In this document: piece after piece, positions 35,250 to 45,371 of the stretch | Position numbering within the stretch: position 1 is the stretch's first letter | How the letters are laid out: each line of letters opens with the position of its first letter | Assembly: GCA_943331445.1 (NCBI GenBank) | Contig: CALQLO010000006.1 | Coordinates: 1 to 64,000 of the forward strand | Direction of reading: 5' to 3' | Length of the DNA stretch: 64,000 nucleotides | From: Akkermansia muciniphila | GTDB taxonomy: Bacteria > Verrucomicrobiota > Verrucomicrobiia > Opitutales > UBA953 | Notes under the pieces: model-generated | What the model was told of the DNA's origin: nothing | The model's input: only the letters and a program-made list of their open reading frames with translations | Database searches by the model: none | Made by a program: the position numbers and the translations under genes

Positions 35250-37130
35250 ATGTCCTCCCGCCCGCAGATGACTCCCCTCGAGGAGATTCGCCATTCCGCC
35301 GCCCACATGCTGGGTGCTGCGGTTCTCCGCCTGTTTCCGCAGGCCCAGCTCGATATCGGTCCGCCCACCGATAACGGCTTCTATTATGACTTCGACCTGC
35401 CCCATGCTTTCACGGCTGAGGACTTGGTAAAAATTGAAGAGGAGATGCGTCGAATCTCGAAAGAGAACCAGAAATTTGAACGTTTCGAGTGCACCCGCGA
35501 AGAGGCGGAGAAGCTCCTCACCGAACGTGGTCAGACTAGCTATAAGGTCGGCCGTCTCGGCGATATTCCGGCCGGCGAGATCATCTCCTTTTACAAGAAC
35601 GGTGAATTCGTCGACCTTTGCGCGGGCACCCACGTCCGCTACTCGTCTCAGGTCAAGGCGTTCAAACTTCTCCACGTCGCCGGCGCCTATCATCGTGGTA
35701 ATGAGAAGAACAAGCAGCTGCAGCGTATCTACGGAACCGCCTACGCTACCAAGGATGAACTCGAACAATCGCTGGCCCGGGCCGAAGAGGCCAAGAAGCG
35801 CGACCACCGTAAACTCGGCAAGGAACTGAAGTTATTCCACATCGACGAAAAGGTAGGCCAGGGTCTTATCCTCTGGACGCCGAATGGCGCCGTCGTCCGC
35901 CAGGAACTTCAGAACTTTATTTCCGAGCGTCTTTTCCAGACCGGCTATAAACAGGTCTTCACTCCCCATATCGGCAACCTCGACCTCTATCGCACCTCGG
36001 GTCACTTCCCTTATTACAAGGACGCCCAATTTCCGCCCATCGTGGAGCGCGAAGCGCTCGAGATGCTCGCGAAGGAAGGTTGCGGTTGCGGTGAACTCAC
36101 CAATCGCCTCGCCGACGGCACGGTACAGGGGTTTCTGCTGAAGCCGATGAACTGCCCGCACCACATCCGTATTTTTGCTTCGCAGCCGCATTCTTACCGC
36201 GATCTGCCCGTGCGCCTGGCCGAATTCGGCACGGTTTACCGCTGGGAACAATCGGGTGAATTGAACGGGATGACCCGCGTCCGCGGCTTCACTCAGGATG
36301 ACGCCCATTTATTCTGCACCGAAGACCAAGTCCTGCCGGAAGTGCTCGGCTGTCTCGAATTGGTGAAGGTCGTCTTGAAGACCCTCGGCTTGAATGATTA
36401 TCGCGTCCGGGTCGGCCTGCGTGATCCGGATTCAAAGAAGTACACTGGTACGACCGAGAACTGGGATAAGGCCGAGGCCGCTTGCCGTGCCGCCGCCGCC
36501 ACCCTGGACGTCGCTTTCTCCGAGGAGCCGGGTGAGGCCGCATTTTATGGACCCAAGATCGACTTCGTCGTTCGCGATGTGATCGGTCGAGAATGGCAGT
36601 TAGGCACGGTGCAGGTAGATTTCAATCTGCCCGAGCGTTTCGAGCTGACCTACAACGGCGCTGACAACAAGCCGCACCGACCCGTGATGATCCATCGCGC
36701 ACCGTTCGGCTCGATGGAACGCTTCGTCGGTATCCTGATTGAGCACTTCGCGGGCGATTTCCCGACTTGGCTTTCGCCTGAGCAGGTCCGCCTGATCCCG
36801 CTCAATGACGACCTCAACGCCGATTGCGAAGCGATGGCCGAGATCCTTAAGGTGGCTAAGATCCGCTGTAGCGTCGACGGTTCGTCCGATAAGTTGGGGG
36901 CCAAGATTCGCCGGGCCGAGATGTCTAAGGTCCCGCACATGCTGGTGGTGGGCGCCAAGGAAAAGGAAGCTGGCCTAGTTAACGTTCGCTCCCGGGCGGA
37001 TAAGTCTTTCGAGGGTAATCGCACCTTGGCGGAATTCGTCGCCTTGGTTTCGGCTGAAGTTGCCGAACGTCGCCTGAAGGCCCATGTGCCGACGCCGCCC
37101 GCTGCCGCCCCGTCCGCCCCACAGGCTTAA
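35250..37130 (+). CDS. thrS: threonyl-tRNA synthetase lacking the TGS domain
   Basis: A 626-residue class II synthetase. It starts at once with the editing domain: EEIRHSAAHMLGAAVLRLFP, then GFYYDFDLP and the second-metal motif FVDLCAGTHV. Catalytic core motifs PMNCPHHIRIF, RWEQSGELNGMTRVRGFTQDD and the anticodon-binding C-terminus (VRSRADKS) follow. The first 60 residues of E. coli ThrRS, the TGS domain, are missing, while the C-terminus has an extra Pro/Ala tail (VPTPPAAAPSAPQA). Confidence 0.93.
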   Translation: MSSRPQMTPLEEIRHSAAHMLGAAVLRLFPQAQLDIGPPTDNGFYYDFDLPHAFTAEDLVKIEEEMRRISKENQKFERFECTREEAEKLLTERGQTSYKVGRLGDIPAGEIISFYKNGEFVDLCAGTHVRYSSQVKAFKLLHVAGAYHRGNEKNKQLQRIYGTAYATKDELEQSLARAEEAKKRDHRKLGKELKLFHIDEKVGQGLILWTPNGAVVRQELQNFISERLFQTGYKQVFTPHIGNLDLYRTSGHFPYYKDAQFPPIVEREALEMLAKEGCGCGELTNRLADGTVQGFLLKPMNCPHHIRIFASQPHSYRDLPVRLAEFGTVYRWEQSGELNGMTRVRGFTQDDAHLFCTEDQVLPEVLGCLELVKVVLKTLGLNDYRVRVGLRDPDSKKYTGTTENWDKAEAACRAAAATLDVAFSEEPGEAAFYGPKIDFVVRDVIGREWQLGTVQVDFNLPERFELTYNGADNKPHRPVMIHRAPFGSMERFVGILIEHFAGDFPTWLSPEQVRLIPLNDDLNADCEAMAEILKVAKIRCSVDGSSDKLGAKIRRAEMSKVPHMLVVGAKEKEAGLVNVRSRADKSFEGNRTLAEFVALVSAEVAERRLKAHVPTPPAAAPSAPQA

Positions 37131-37151
37131 GGCCTGTCACCGGCTTTTAAC

Positions 37152-37190
37152 GACCCTTCCGGCAACTACTGTTGCTCGGTAGGGTCTTTT
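37152..37190 (+). terminator. intrinsic terminator after thrS
   Basis: GACCCT pairs with AGGGTC and GCAAC with GTTGC around a TACT loop, with a CCG/CGG pairing between; four T follow. Confidence 0.8.
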
Positions 37191-37207
37191 GAGCCTATAC
37201 CCGTGGG

Positions 37208-38590
37208 ATGAACCCGCCCCGTTCCCCCTCACGCCGTAATTTCCTCAAGCTCGCCGGACTCGGCGGTCTGGTCTTCGGTGCTGGCTCGGCCCGGGCGCTC
37301 GGCGAGGACCATCGTGAGGCCGCGGCTAATTCCGCCAAACGTCAGGCGAAGAACGTGATCTTCATGGTCTCCGATGGGATGTGCTTCTCGGTGCTCACCG
37401 CCGCGCAGACTTTCCTGACCCGCACCGAGAAGCGCTCCTCTAACTGGATGAAGATGTATGGTGAATTGCCAGTGGTGCGTTCGCTCTGTGAGACAGATTC
37501 CGCCAGCGGTATCGTCACCGACTCCGCTGCTGCCGCCAGTTGCTGGGGCATCGGTGAACGAATCAATAATGGGGCAGTGAATGTCACCCCTGACGGCCGT
37601 AAGCCCGCCACCTTGGTTCAGAAGATGAACGCCGCTCGTAAGCGTTGCGGCCTCGTGACTACGGCCACCGCCACGCACGCCACCCCGGCGGGATTTGCGA
37701 CGACCGTTGCCAAACGGTCCGACCAGAAGGTCATCGCCGCCCAGTATTTGGAGCGCGGCGTCGATGTCGTCCTCGGCGGCGGCACGATGTATTTCAACGA
37801 GGACCTCGTGGCCGCTTATCGTAAGGCTGGCTACGGTGTCGTACTCAATCGCGGGCAGCTTCTTGCCGACACTGGTAAGGCGCCGTTGCTCGGTCTTTTC
37901 AGTCGCAGCCATATGCCTTTCGAGATCGACCGGCTGCAGTCGCCAGAACTCCAAGCGGCCACCCCGACGCTTTCCGAGATGACTAAGGTCGCCCTCCAAC
38001 GACTCAGCTCGGCGCCCGAAGGGTTTTTCCTGATGGTCGAGGGTGGTCGGATCGATCATGCCGCTCACGGTAATGACGGGGCCGCGGCCATTCGCGACCA
38101 GATCGCGTTTGACGAAACCATCGCCACCGTCCTCGCTTTCATCGGTAAGCACCCAGACACGTTGCTGATCATCACGACCGACCATGGTACCGGAGGCTTC
38201 AACGTGAACGGTCTCGGCAGTGAAGATTTTGATACCACCGTTCCTTCTTACGCTGAATCTTCGCCCGCCTTTGATCGCCTGTCCGGCTTCAAGATGTCGC
38301 TCGAAGTCCTTAAGGTGGTGACGAAAGATTTTTCACCCAAAGACTTCCTCGCCGCGGCGGAGAAGGTGACAGGATTGAAGTTCAAGCCTGCTGATCAGGT
38401 AAAAATCATCGACCCCAAGACGCTCTCCGCGGCTTTGATGAAGTATACGTCAATCGGTTGGACGAGTAATAATCATACGGGCGAGATGGTTGAGTTCTGC
38501 ACCTATGGGCCTGGTTCCCAGCTGTTCACGCCGCACCTGCGGAACGATCAGGTGCACGCCAAGCTGCTGCAGGCGACCGGGGTAGCCTAA
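37208..38590 (+). CDS. Tat-exported alkaline phosphatase
   Basis: A 460-residue PhoA-family phosphatase. SRRNFLKLAGLGGLVFG is a twin-arginine signal; the nucleophile is Ser106 in IVTDSAAAAS, with Asp56 (SDG) and VEGGRIDHAAHGND and TTDHGTGGF as metal ligands. It releases phosphate from monoesters outside the cytoplasm. It is preceded by the thrS terminator and followed by a shared terminator. Confidence 0.92.
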   Translation: MNPPRSPSRRNFLKLAGLGGLVFGAGSARALGEDHREAAANSAKRQAKNVIFMVSDGMCFSVLTAAQTFLTRTEKRSSNWMKMYGELPVVRSLCETDSASGIVTDSAAAASCWGIGERINNGAVNVTPDGRKPATLVQKMNAARKRCGLVTTATATHATPAGFATTVAKRSDQKVIAAQYLERGVDVVLGGGTMYFNEDLVAAYRKAGYGVVLNRGQLLADTGKAPLLGLFSRSHMPFEIDRLQSPELQAATPTLSEMTKVALQRLSSAPEGFFLMVEGGRIDHAAHGNDGAAAIRDQIAFDETIATVLAFIGKHPDTLLIITTDHGTGGFNVNGLGSEDFDTTVPSYAESSPAFDRLSGFKMSLEVLKVVTKDFSPKDFLAAAEKVTGLKFKPADQVKIIDPKTLSAALMKYTSIGWTSNNHTGEMVEFCTYGPGSQLFTPHLRNDQVHAKLLQATGVA

Positions 38591-38610
38591 GCACGGCCAT
38601 CTCAGCCAAT

Positions 38611-38644
38611 AAAAAGGGCGTCCTTGCGGACGCCCTTTTGTTTT
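38611..38644. terminator. bidirectional terminator between phosphatase and redoxin
   Basis: AAAAAGGGCGTCC pairs with GGACGCCCTTTT around TTGC, with A- and T-rich flanks on both sides, so it can stop transcripts of both convergent genes. Confidence 0.93.
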
Positions 38645-38660
38645 ACCCGTTGGGGTTGGC

Positions 38661-39230
38661 TTAGAGCTTGTTGTACTTCACACCGCAACCGTAAGGCTTG
38701 GTGTTGGTGACTTCTGGTTCCTTGCCTTCCTTCACGGCCTTGACGGCGGCGAGGACGTAGTTGGTGGACTTGTCGAGGTCAGCCACCGGGGTGTTGACCT
38801 TGCCGCTGTCGATGGCGCCTTTGTAGACGACCACGCCCTTGCCATCGATGACGAAGCAGTGCGGGGTGACCTTGGCGTCGAAAGCGCGACCGATGCTCTG
38901 GTTGGTGTCCTGCACGAGGGTGCCAGGGTAGTAGGTGCTGCTTTCCTTGATTTCAGCGCCGTTGGTGTTGATGATCAGCCAAGCACCGCCGCTGGCGATA
39001 ACCTGCTTCTGGAATTCCTGCATCTTGCCGGCGTCATAGAACTTCTTCACGACTGGGCAACCTGGGTTATACCATTCGAGGACGACGGTCTTGCCCTTGA
39101 AGTCGGCGAGGCTGACGGTCTTGCCGTCCAGGGTCTTGCCGGTGAAGTCAGGAGCAGGCTTGCCGACTTCAGCGGCCGCAAAAGCGGCCACCGCAGCGAA
39201 GCACGCGAGGAGGGAGGATAGGATACGCAT
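38661..39230 (-). CDS. secreted thioredoxin-like/redoxin protein
   Basis: A 189-residue AhpC/TSA-type redoxin with a signal peptide (MRILSSLLACFAAVAAFAAAE). The active motif is GCPVVKKFY with one Cys58 and no second Cys in a CxxC arrangement; a further Cys near residue 182 (KPYGCGVKY) may be the resolving residue. It probably acts in the periplasm on disulfides or peroxides. Confidence 0.85.
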   Translation of the reverse strand: MRILSSLLACFAAVAAFAAAEVGKPAPDFTGKTLDGKTVSLADFKGKTVVLEWYNPGCPVVKKFYDAGKMQEFQKQVIASGGAWLIINTNGAEIKESSTYYPGTLVQDTNQSIGRAFDAKVTPHCFVIDGKGVVVYKGAIDSGKVNTPVADLDKSTNYVLAAVKAVKEGKEPEVTNTKPYGCGVKYNKL

Positions 39231-39270
39231 GGTGGTGTTGGGGATAGGAGGGTGTTTGTAGGGGCAGGCT

Positions 39271-39331
39271 TGCAGGTTTCAACCCCATCAACGTCTTTAT
39301 TTCCAATTTTAACGATAAACCTGCATTTTTT
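39271..39331 (+). promoter_or_regulatory. possible attenuator stem upstream of cysE
   Basis: TGCAGGTTT at 39271-39279 is a perfect 9-bp complement of AAACCTGCA at 39317-39325, which is followed by six T. The loop of 37 bases is AT-rich. It could terminate or attenuate transcription into cysE. No T-box or SAM-riboswitch core was recognised. Confidence 0.35.
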
Positions 39332-39390
39332 ACGCTTAATTGACTCGCGGGTTGCCAAATTGAACGAAAACCACGAATTAAAACGTGTCT

Positions 39391-40197
39391 ATGGCTGACG
39401 CCCGTTCCATCGCCTTGGTTTGCGCCAACGAAGCTTCCCTTTGGGAAGAACTGCGTTCTCGTGCTAAAATCGTCGCTCAAGCTGAACCCGCTTTGGCCCC
39501 GATGCTCCATCGCTATGTCTTGGACCGCGAAAGCTTCGGTGCGGGCATGGTGCAACGCTTGGCTGAGCGGCTTGCCCCGTCAGGCCATGATGTCTCCGTG
39601 ATCCTGCAGGTGCTGGGTGAGGCGGTGGCAGCGGATGCGGAAGTGCTCTCTCAGATGCGGGCGGATATTCGCGCGACGCTTGAACGTGATCCGGCGACCG
39701 AGCATGCCTTGATTCCGTTCCTTTGGTTTAAAGGGTTTCACGCAATTTCAACCCATCGGCTGGCGCACGTCCTCTGGAAGGCCGGCCGCAAGGAGCTCGC
39801 CACGCATTTGCAGTCTCTTGCCTCGGAACACCTCGCGGTCGATATTCATCCGGCGGCCCGTTTCGGCGTCGGTATCCTGCTGGACCATGCCACGGGCTTT
39901 GTCGCCGGTGAGACCAGTGTGGTCGCAGATAACGTTTCGTTCCTTCATGAGGTGACACTCGGCGGCACGGGTAAGGCGCGCGGTGACCGCCATCCGAAGA
40001 TTCGCTCCGGGGTGCTGGTCGGTGCCGGCGCCAAGATTCTGGGGAATATCACCATTGGTGAAGGTGCCAAGATTGGGGCTGGTTCGGTGGTGCTGAAGGA
40101 TGTCGCCCCGCATACGAGCGTGGCGGGCGTGCCTGCCGTGGTCATCGGACAGACTAATGTCGACGCGCCTGCGCTCGACATGGATCACTCGCTCTGA
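39391..40197 (+). CDS. cysE: serine O-acetyltransferase
   Basis: A 268-residue left-handed beta-helix acyltransferase making O-acetylserine for cysteine synthesis. Visible are FHAISTHRLAHVLW, DIHPAARFGVGILLDHATGFVAGE with the catalytic His, and LHEVTLGGTGKARGDRHPKI. Start ATG 39391 is preferred over GTG 39385. The histidine-kinase gene begins three bases after its stop. Confidence 0.93.
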   Translation: MADARSIALVCANEASLWEELRSRAKIVAQAEPALAPMLHRYVLDRESFGAGMVQRLAERLAPSGHDVSVILQVLGEAVAADAEVLSQMRADIRATLERDPATEHALIPFLWFKGFHAISTHRLAHVLWKAGRKELATHLQSLASEHLAVDIHPAARFGVGILLDHATGFVAGETSVVADNVSFLHEVTLGGTGKARGDRHPKIRSGVLVGAGAKILGNITIGEGAKIGAGSVVLKDVAPHTSVAGVPAVVIGQTNVDAPALDMDHSL

Positions 40198-40200
40198 GTT

Positions 40201-41919
40201 ATGCCTCAGTCTCATTCAACGCAGGATCGTCCCGGTGACGCCCGCGTCCTGGATTGTCTCTATCGCGTCGGTGCCTTCGTGAATGAGACCGAAGACCCGC
40301 GCGAAGCACTTGATTTCATTCTCGCCGAGATTGTCCGAACCCTGGGTGCCTCGAGTGCGTCCATTGCGCTGGTCGAGCCCGCCACGGGGGCGCTTCGAAT
40401 TGAAGTCAGCAACGGCCTCGATGATCAATCCGCTAAGCAGGTGATCGGGCAAGGGCAGGGTATCACGGGTTGGGTGGCGCTCTATGCCAAGCCGCAGCGG
40501 GTCCCCGATGTGTCCAAGGATCAGCGTTACGTCGAAATCCGGAAGGGCATCCGTTCCGAACTCGCCGTGCCGATGGAACTCATGGGCCATGTCATCGGAG
40601 TCGTGAATTGCGACTCCGACCGCCTTGATGCGTTTTCGGAACAGGATGTCGCGTTCCTCGCGCTGCTCACCAATGAGGCCTCCAAGGCCGTCGGCCGAAT
40701 TTGGTTGCTTCGTCAGCTTCGGTCTAAGGCTGCGCAGCTCGAGGCCCTGGTGAGGGCTGCCCAAGGTCTCGCGCGGGAACGCGATGAGCCAGGTATTTCG
40801 CAGGATCTTGCCCGGCACACCCGTGGTTTACTGGGTGCCCGGGCGTGCGCTTATTACAAGTTGGTCGACGATGTCCTCTTGCTGAAAAGCCTCGATGGCG
40901 ACTGCGCGGACAGTGTGCTGACCCCAAGCATCGGCTTGAATCAGACTTCTTTAGGTACGGTGGTCAGTCGTGGTCGTCCGGTGGTGGTCCCGCTGGCGGG
41001 GAAGACGGAAGAGCATCTCTTCGAAAAACTTAGCGAGCCGATTGCCTCTTCGTCGCTTCTGGCCGTGCCCGTGCGTTATGAGGATGAGACCTTTGGCGTC
41101 GTGCTCTGTGTTGCCATGGGAGCCTACCGTTTTTCTGATGATGACAAGCATCTGGTGACGGCGCTTTCTTCTTTCGGGGCTTCCTCCATCCAGAACGCCC
41201 GCCTTTACGCGAAGGTCTTCTCGGTCGAAGAAGGCCTGCGTCGCAGCGAACGTTTGACCGCCCTCGGGCTACTCTCCGCTGAGGTCGCCCACGAGATCCG
41301 CAATCCACTGACGGTGATGAAACTTCTTTCAGATACGTTGTCGCAGGGCTTGGCGGCGGACGACCCGCGGATGGAAGACTTGGGTGTCATGCGTGAGAAA
41401 ATCGCTTATATGGAAGGTGTCGTCTCGCGCGTACTCGGCATGAGCAAGGCGCAATCGGGCGCATTCCGTTCGGTTGACCTGCGTCAGGCCTCAGAGAACT
41501 CCGTGTTACTTCTCCGGCTGAAGCTGCAGCAACTGGGCGTCAAGGTGTCCATCGACTCGCCGGGTGAGTTGCCGTTGGTGCAGGGGCATCCTGGTCAGAT
41601 CCAACAGGTATTCCTCAATCTGATGATGAACGCCGTGCAGGCCATGGTCGGTGGAGGGTCGCTCCAGTTACGTCTCGGCGTGGAGCCTGGCCCGCAGGGG
41701 GAAGTTGTGACGGTGCGGATTGCCGATACCGGTGCGGGTATCCCTGCTGAAATCCTCCCCAAGATTTTTGAGTCGTTCTTCACCAGCCGCGAAGACGGTA
41801 CTGGCCTCGGTCTGGCCATCGTGAAGCGCATTCTGCGCGATCACCGGGGCGATATTGTCGTGGAATCTTCCGGCCCCGACGGTACGACCTTTAAGTTTTG
41901 GATTCCCGTCGCGAAGTAA
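40201..41919 (+). CDS. soluble GAF-GAF histidine kinase
   Basis: A 572-residue sensor kinase without visible transmembrane helices. Two GAF-type domains (about 25-165 and 190-330) precede the HisKA helix with the phosphorylatable His364 in EVAHEIRNP. The ATPase has [18 protein letters not shown] and [12 protein letters not shown]. No response regulator gene is nearby, so its partner is elsewhere. It follows cysE immediately, which suggests a shared transcript but not a known functional link. The last 29 bases overlap the convergent dedA gene. Confidence 0.9.
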   Translation: MPQSHSTQDRPGDARVLDCLYRVGAFVNETEDPREALDFILAEIVRTLGASSASIALVEPATGALRIEVSNGLDDQSAKQVIGQGQGITGWVALYAKPQRVPDVSKDQRYVEIRKGIRSELAVPMELMGHVIGVVNCDSDRLDAFSEQDVAFLALLTNEASKAVGRIWLLRQLRSKAAQLEALVRAAQGLARERDEPGISQDLARHTRGLLGARACAYYKLVDDVLLLKSLDGDCADSVLTPSIGLNQTSLGTVVSRGRPVVVPLAGKTEEHLFEKLSEPIASSSLLAVPVRYEDETFGVVLCVAMGAYRFSDDDKHLVTALSSFGASSIQNARLYAKVFSVEEGLRRSERLTALGLLSAEVAHEIRNPLTVMKLLSDTLSQGLAADDPRMEDLGVMREKIAYMEGVVSRVLGMSKAQSGAFRSVDLRQASENSVLLLRLKLQQLGVKVSIDSPGELPLVQGHPGQIQQVFLNLMMNAVQAMVGGGSLQLRLGVEPGPQGEVVTVRIADTGAGIPAEILPKIFESFFTSREDGTGLGLAIVKRILRDHRGDIVVESSGPDGTTFKFWIPVAK

Positions 41920-42556
41920 GCCAAGCTTTGGCGGCTTTATAGACGATGGGGAGGAAGGAAACCGCGATGACCGACCCGGTCACGACGCCGAGGTTCTTGG
42001 CGAGCGGGGTTCCGCCGATGACGTGGCCGAGGCCCACAAGTGAGCCAATCCAGATAACCGCCCCGAGGATATTCCAGAAAAGGAACCGGTCGGCGGGCAT
42101 CTTGCCCATGCCCGCGACGAAAGGAACGAAGGTGCGAATGACGGGGATGAAGCGGGCCATGACGAGTGAGGTGGCTCCCTTGTCGGCGTAATAGCTGCGC
42201 GCGGCCTCAAGATAGCGGCGCTTATAGAGCCATCCGTCTGGCCACTTTTCGACCCGCTCGCCGAACTTCAGGCCAAGCCAGCGGCCCAGTTGATTGCCGA
42301 TGATGGCGGCGATAATGAGTGTGGTGGTCAATGTCCACGGGTTGAGCAGGGCGTTGCGCTTGGCTTCGAGGTTGGGAGCGGTTAGCACGCCCGCCACGAC
42401 GATCATAGAGTCTCCAGGGAGAAAGAACCCAAAGAGTAGCCCTGTCTCGGCGAAGACGATGAGACACATCACGGGGATGCCGCCGATGCTGATCATCTTC
42501 TCAACGTCGGACATTGACTGCAGTGCTGTCTTTATTTGAACAAACCAGGAGTCCAT
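41891..42556 (-). CDS. DedA-family membrane protein
   Basis: A 221-residue polytopic protein. FAETGLLFGFFLPGDSMIVVAGVL and RFIPVIRTFVPFVAGMGKM are the DedA/SNARE-associated signatures; such proteins are lipid flippases or transporters. Start at 42556 (MDSWFVQI) is chosen because the longer frame to 42637 adds a hydrophilic stretch. The convergent histidine kinase overlaps its 3-prime end by 29 bases. Confidence 0.9.
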   Translation of the reverse strand: MDSWFVQIKTALQSMSDVEKMISIGGIPVMCLIVFAETGLLFGFFLPGDSMIVVAGVLTAPNLEAKRNALLNPWTLTTTLIIAAIIGNQLGRWLGLKFGERVEKWPDGWLYKRRYLEAARSYYADKGATSLVMARFIPVIRTFVPFVAGMGKMPADRFLFWNILGAVIWIGSLVGLGHVIGGTPLAKNLGVVTGSVIAVSFLPIVYKAAKAWLTSRRESKT

Positions 42557-42635
42557 ACCCGATAAAAGGACTTTCAGGTTAGCTTGGCAATGGCCTTGAA
42601 CGTCCGCTGCTTTGTCTGCACGGTAGGCGTGTCGC

Positions 42636-45317
42636 ATGTCGCCTGAATTCGAATCCGCCGCCGTTACCCTCCGTCGCTCCGCGCTGCAGCATGGATTAGC
42701 AGGGGAGGCCGCCTTAGAGGGTGAATTTCTCCCGCGAGCTAAACTCTTTATTCAGGTCGCCCGCGATATCCAGCTGGCCGCCCACCGTGCTGGCACTCCC
42801 GGAGGTGAAGTCGCCAAGTTACGTTCCGATGCCATGGATATTCTGATTGAGGCGCTTTTCCTCCGGGCTGGGCCCACCGCTTCGACTATTTCCTTGGTGG
42901 CCACCGGCGGTTATGGCCGCGCCGAACTCTGCCCGCTCAGCGATATCGACTTACTGGTGCTCGTGCCCCGTCATTCGGCGGCGATGAAAGCCCTCGTGGA
43001 GGCGATTCTTTACCCGCTTTGGGATTTAGGACTAAAGGTGGGGCAATCGGTTCGTACGGTCACAGAGTCGACTAATTACGCGAAGGATGATCTTCATCTG
43101 CACGTCGCCCTGCTTGAGACGCGTCACCTTTGCGGTTCAGCCGAACTCTACGCCCAGCTCGAGTCCAAGACGGCGGCCCTCCTCGCTGGTCAGGCTTGGC
43201 GTCCGTTTGCCCGGGCGATTGTCGAATCACAGCGCAAACGTCGTGAAAAGGCGGGCGGAAGTGCCTACCTGCAGGAGCCCGATCTCAAGAATGGCGTAGG
43301 TGCACTGCGGGATGTGCAAGGCTGTATCTGGATTGCCCGGACGGCGCGTAATGGGGTCGGTAACGCTGGATTGGCTTCCTCGGGTTTCCTGCCTTCGGTG
43401 GATCTGCAGAAGTTTGAAGAGGCGAAGGCCGTCCTCCTCCGTTTAAGGTGTGAACTCCATTTCCAGGTGACGCGACCAACGGAGCAACTGTCCCTTGAAC
43501 GTCAGGATTTAATGTCCGAGTCCCTCGGTTATCCCGGTACGCTGACGGAACGTATCGGTGCAATGATGCGCGAATATTTCGACGCCGCGGATCACGTCCG
43601 GCGCTGTGCCGAGATTGTTGAGGGTGCCGTGATGGGCGAGCCAGAGCCAGAAGGGTGGGGTGCTCCATTCGTGATGGATGGATTGCGGGTGGTCCCGGGC
43701 GGCACGGTCACGGCGCAGCACCGACTGGTGTTCGAAGAGGATCCGGGCCGATTGGTTCGCCTCTTCAGAATCTGCCAGATTCATGAAGCCCGCCCCGACC
43801 GGGCGCTTTCCCTCTTGGTACGCGAACGTGCGCATTTGCTTACACCGACGATTGCAGCTTCCGAGGAATCTTCCAGTGCCCTGCGGGCAATGCTCACCGA
43901 AGGCGGTCGCGTTTATCCAGCACTCAATGCGCTCCGTGAGCATGGTTTGCTCTACCGACTGGTTCCTGAATTCGCCGGATTGCACTGCCTAGTGCAGTTT
44001 GAGTTCTACCATCGCTGGACAGCCGATGTGCATACCCTCCGCTGTCTGATGGAGTTGGATACGATTTACGCCGGGGCGACGTCGGTTGATCAGCGATACC
44101 GCGAGGTCGTCCTCGGTTCCGAAGCCCCTTCGTTGCTATACGCTATTCTTTTTCTGCACGACATCGCGAAGTCGGGCGGCATTGAAGGCCATGCGGTCCG
44201 GGGTGTCCCTATCGCTGAGGTGGTCTTGGAGCGTCTCGGTTTCGATGCGCGTGAGCGGGAAATCGCCGCGGGGGTCATTCTGCATCACCTGCTGATGGGG
44301 CTCTATTGGCAGCGACATGATATTGATGACCCGGCCAATATTGACCGCTTCGGTCGCTTGGTCGGCGATGAGCAGGTGTTGCGCAGTCTTTTCGTCCATA
44401 CGCGTTGTGACGCCCGGGCCACCTCACCTGATCTCTGGACGGACTTCAAGGACGGCCAGCATTGGACGCTCTATCGTCGCACCCTTGCTCGACTCGCTGG
44501 AGGTGCGGAAATCGACCATGCCTCCGTCATCGCCGAACTGCGTGCGGCGACCACCGCCATCGTGGGCGACCGTGTGCCCGACGATGAGTTGGTCGCTCAC
44601 TTCGCGACGATGCCTCAGGGGTATTACCTCCACGCCGCGCCGGAGGATGCCGCTCACCATTTGTTAATGATCCACCAGTTGATTGCTTCGGTCTCGGAAG
44701 CGGACGCGGAAGTTTCGCTCCGTCCGATTGTGGAATGGCATGACGATGTCGGCTCAGCCCAGTCTTCGGTCACCGTGGTCACCTGGGATCGGGCGGGGTT
44801 ATTCAGCCGGATGGCGGGTGCCTTTGCTGTGGCCGGAATCAATATTGTCTCCTGCCGCGCCTTTTCGCGTGAGGATGATGTGGCCATCGACTTCTTCAAA
44901 GTGATGTTGCCGCTCGGCAAGGAGCCGCAGTCCAAGGAACGGTTTACGGCCGCCCTTGCAAAATCCCTGCTCGAAGGGACGGATTTATTGGAGGATGTCT
45001 CGGCCGAAGAGGCCCACGCACTCCTGACGGCTCCGCGTCGCAAGGCGCATGTCCCCTTGGCTGCCAAGGTGGAGGTCTACTTTGAAGAGGAACTGCAGCG
45101 TACGGTCGCCGAAATTCAGTGTAATGATCGACTCGGACTACTCTTCCATGTCGGTCGAGCGATTCGAGAAGCCGGCTATACCATTACCTTTGCCAATGTA
45201 TCGACCGAGCAGGGCTTTGCCCTGGATACTTTCTACTTGGTGCCCGAACGTGGGCTCACGACCGCCCCGCATCCGCCCGAGGTCCTAGCGGAAGCGCTCC
45301 GTGGGCAGGTTTCCTGA
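42636..45317 (+). CDS. glnD: [protein-PII] uridylyltransferase/UR enzyme
   Basis: An 893-residue sensor of glutamine that adds and removes UMP on PII. The nucleotidyltransferase domain has GGYGRAELCPLSDIDLLVL near 88-108, the HD domain HRWTADVHTLRCL, LFLHDIAKSGG and HHLLMGLYW, and two ACT domains at about 695 and 810. All four parts are present. glnB is not in the window. Confidence 0.95.
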   Translation: MSPEFESAAVTLRRSALQHGLAGEAALEGEFLPRAKLFIQVARDIQLAAHRAGTPGGEVAKLRSDAMDILIEALFLRAGPTASTISLVATGGYGRAELCPLSDIDLLVLVPRHSAAMKALVEAILYPLWDLGLKVGQSVRTVTESTNYAKDDLHLHVALLETRHLCGSAELYAQLESKTAALLAGQAWRPFARAIVESQRKRREKAGGSAYLQEPDLKNGVGALRDVQGCIWIARTARNGVGNAGLASSGFLPSVDLQKFEEAKAVLLRLRCELHFQVTRPTEQLSLERQDLMSESLGYPGTLTERIGAMMREYFDAADHVRRCAEIVEGAVMGEPEPEGWGAPFVMDGLRVVPGGTVTAQHRLVFEEDPGRLVRLFRICQIHEARPDRALSLLVRERAHLLTPTIAASEESSSALRAMLTEGGRVYPALNALREHGLLYRLVPEFAGLHCLVQFEFYHRWTADVHTLRCLMELDTIYAGATSVDQRYREVVLGSEAPSLLYAILFLHDIAKSGGIEGHAVRGVPIAEVVLERLGFDAREREIAAGVILHHLLMGLYWQRHDIDDPANIDRFGRLVGDEQVLRSLFVHTRCDARATSPDLWTDFKDGQHWTLYRRTLARLAGGAEIDHASVIAELRAATTAIVGDRVPDDELVAHFATMPQGYYLHAAPEDAAHHLLMIHQLIASVSEADAEVSLRPIVEWHDDVGSAQSSVTVVTWDRAGLFSRMAGAFAVAGINIVSCRAFSREDDVAIDFFKVMLPLGKEPQSKERFTAALAKSLLEGTDLLEDVSAEEAHALLTAPRRKAHVPLAAKVEVYFEEELQRTVAEIQCNDRLGLLFHVGRAIREAGYTITFANVSTEQGFALDTFYLVPERGLTTAPHPPEVLAEALRGQVS

Positions 45318-45371
45318 ATTCCTCCCCACTTGCTTTAGGCTAAAAATTCTCCAGAGTATGGGGGTACTGCC

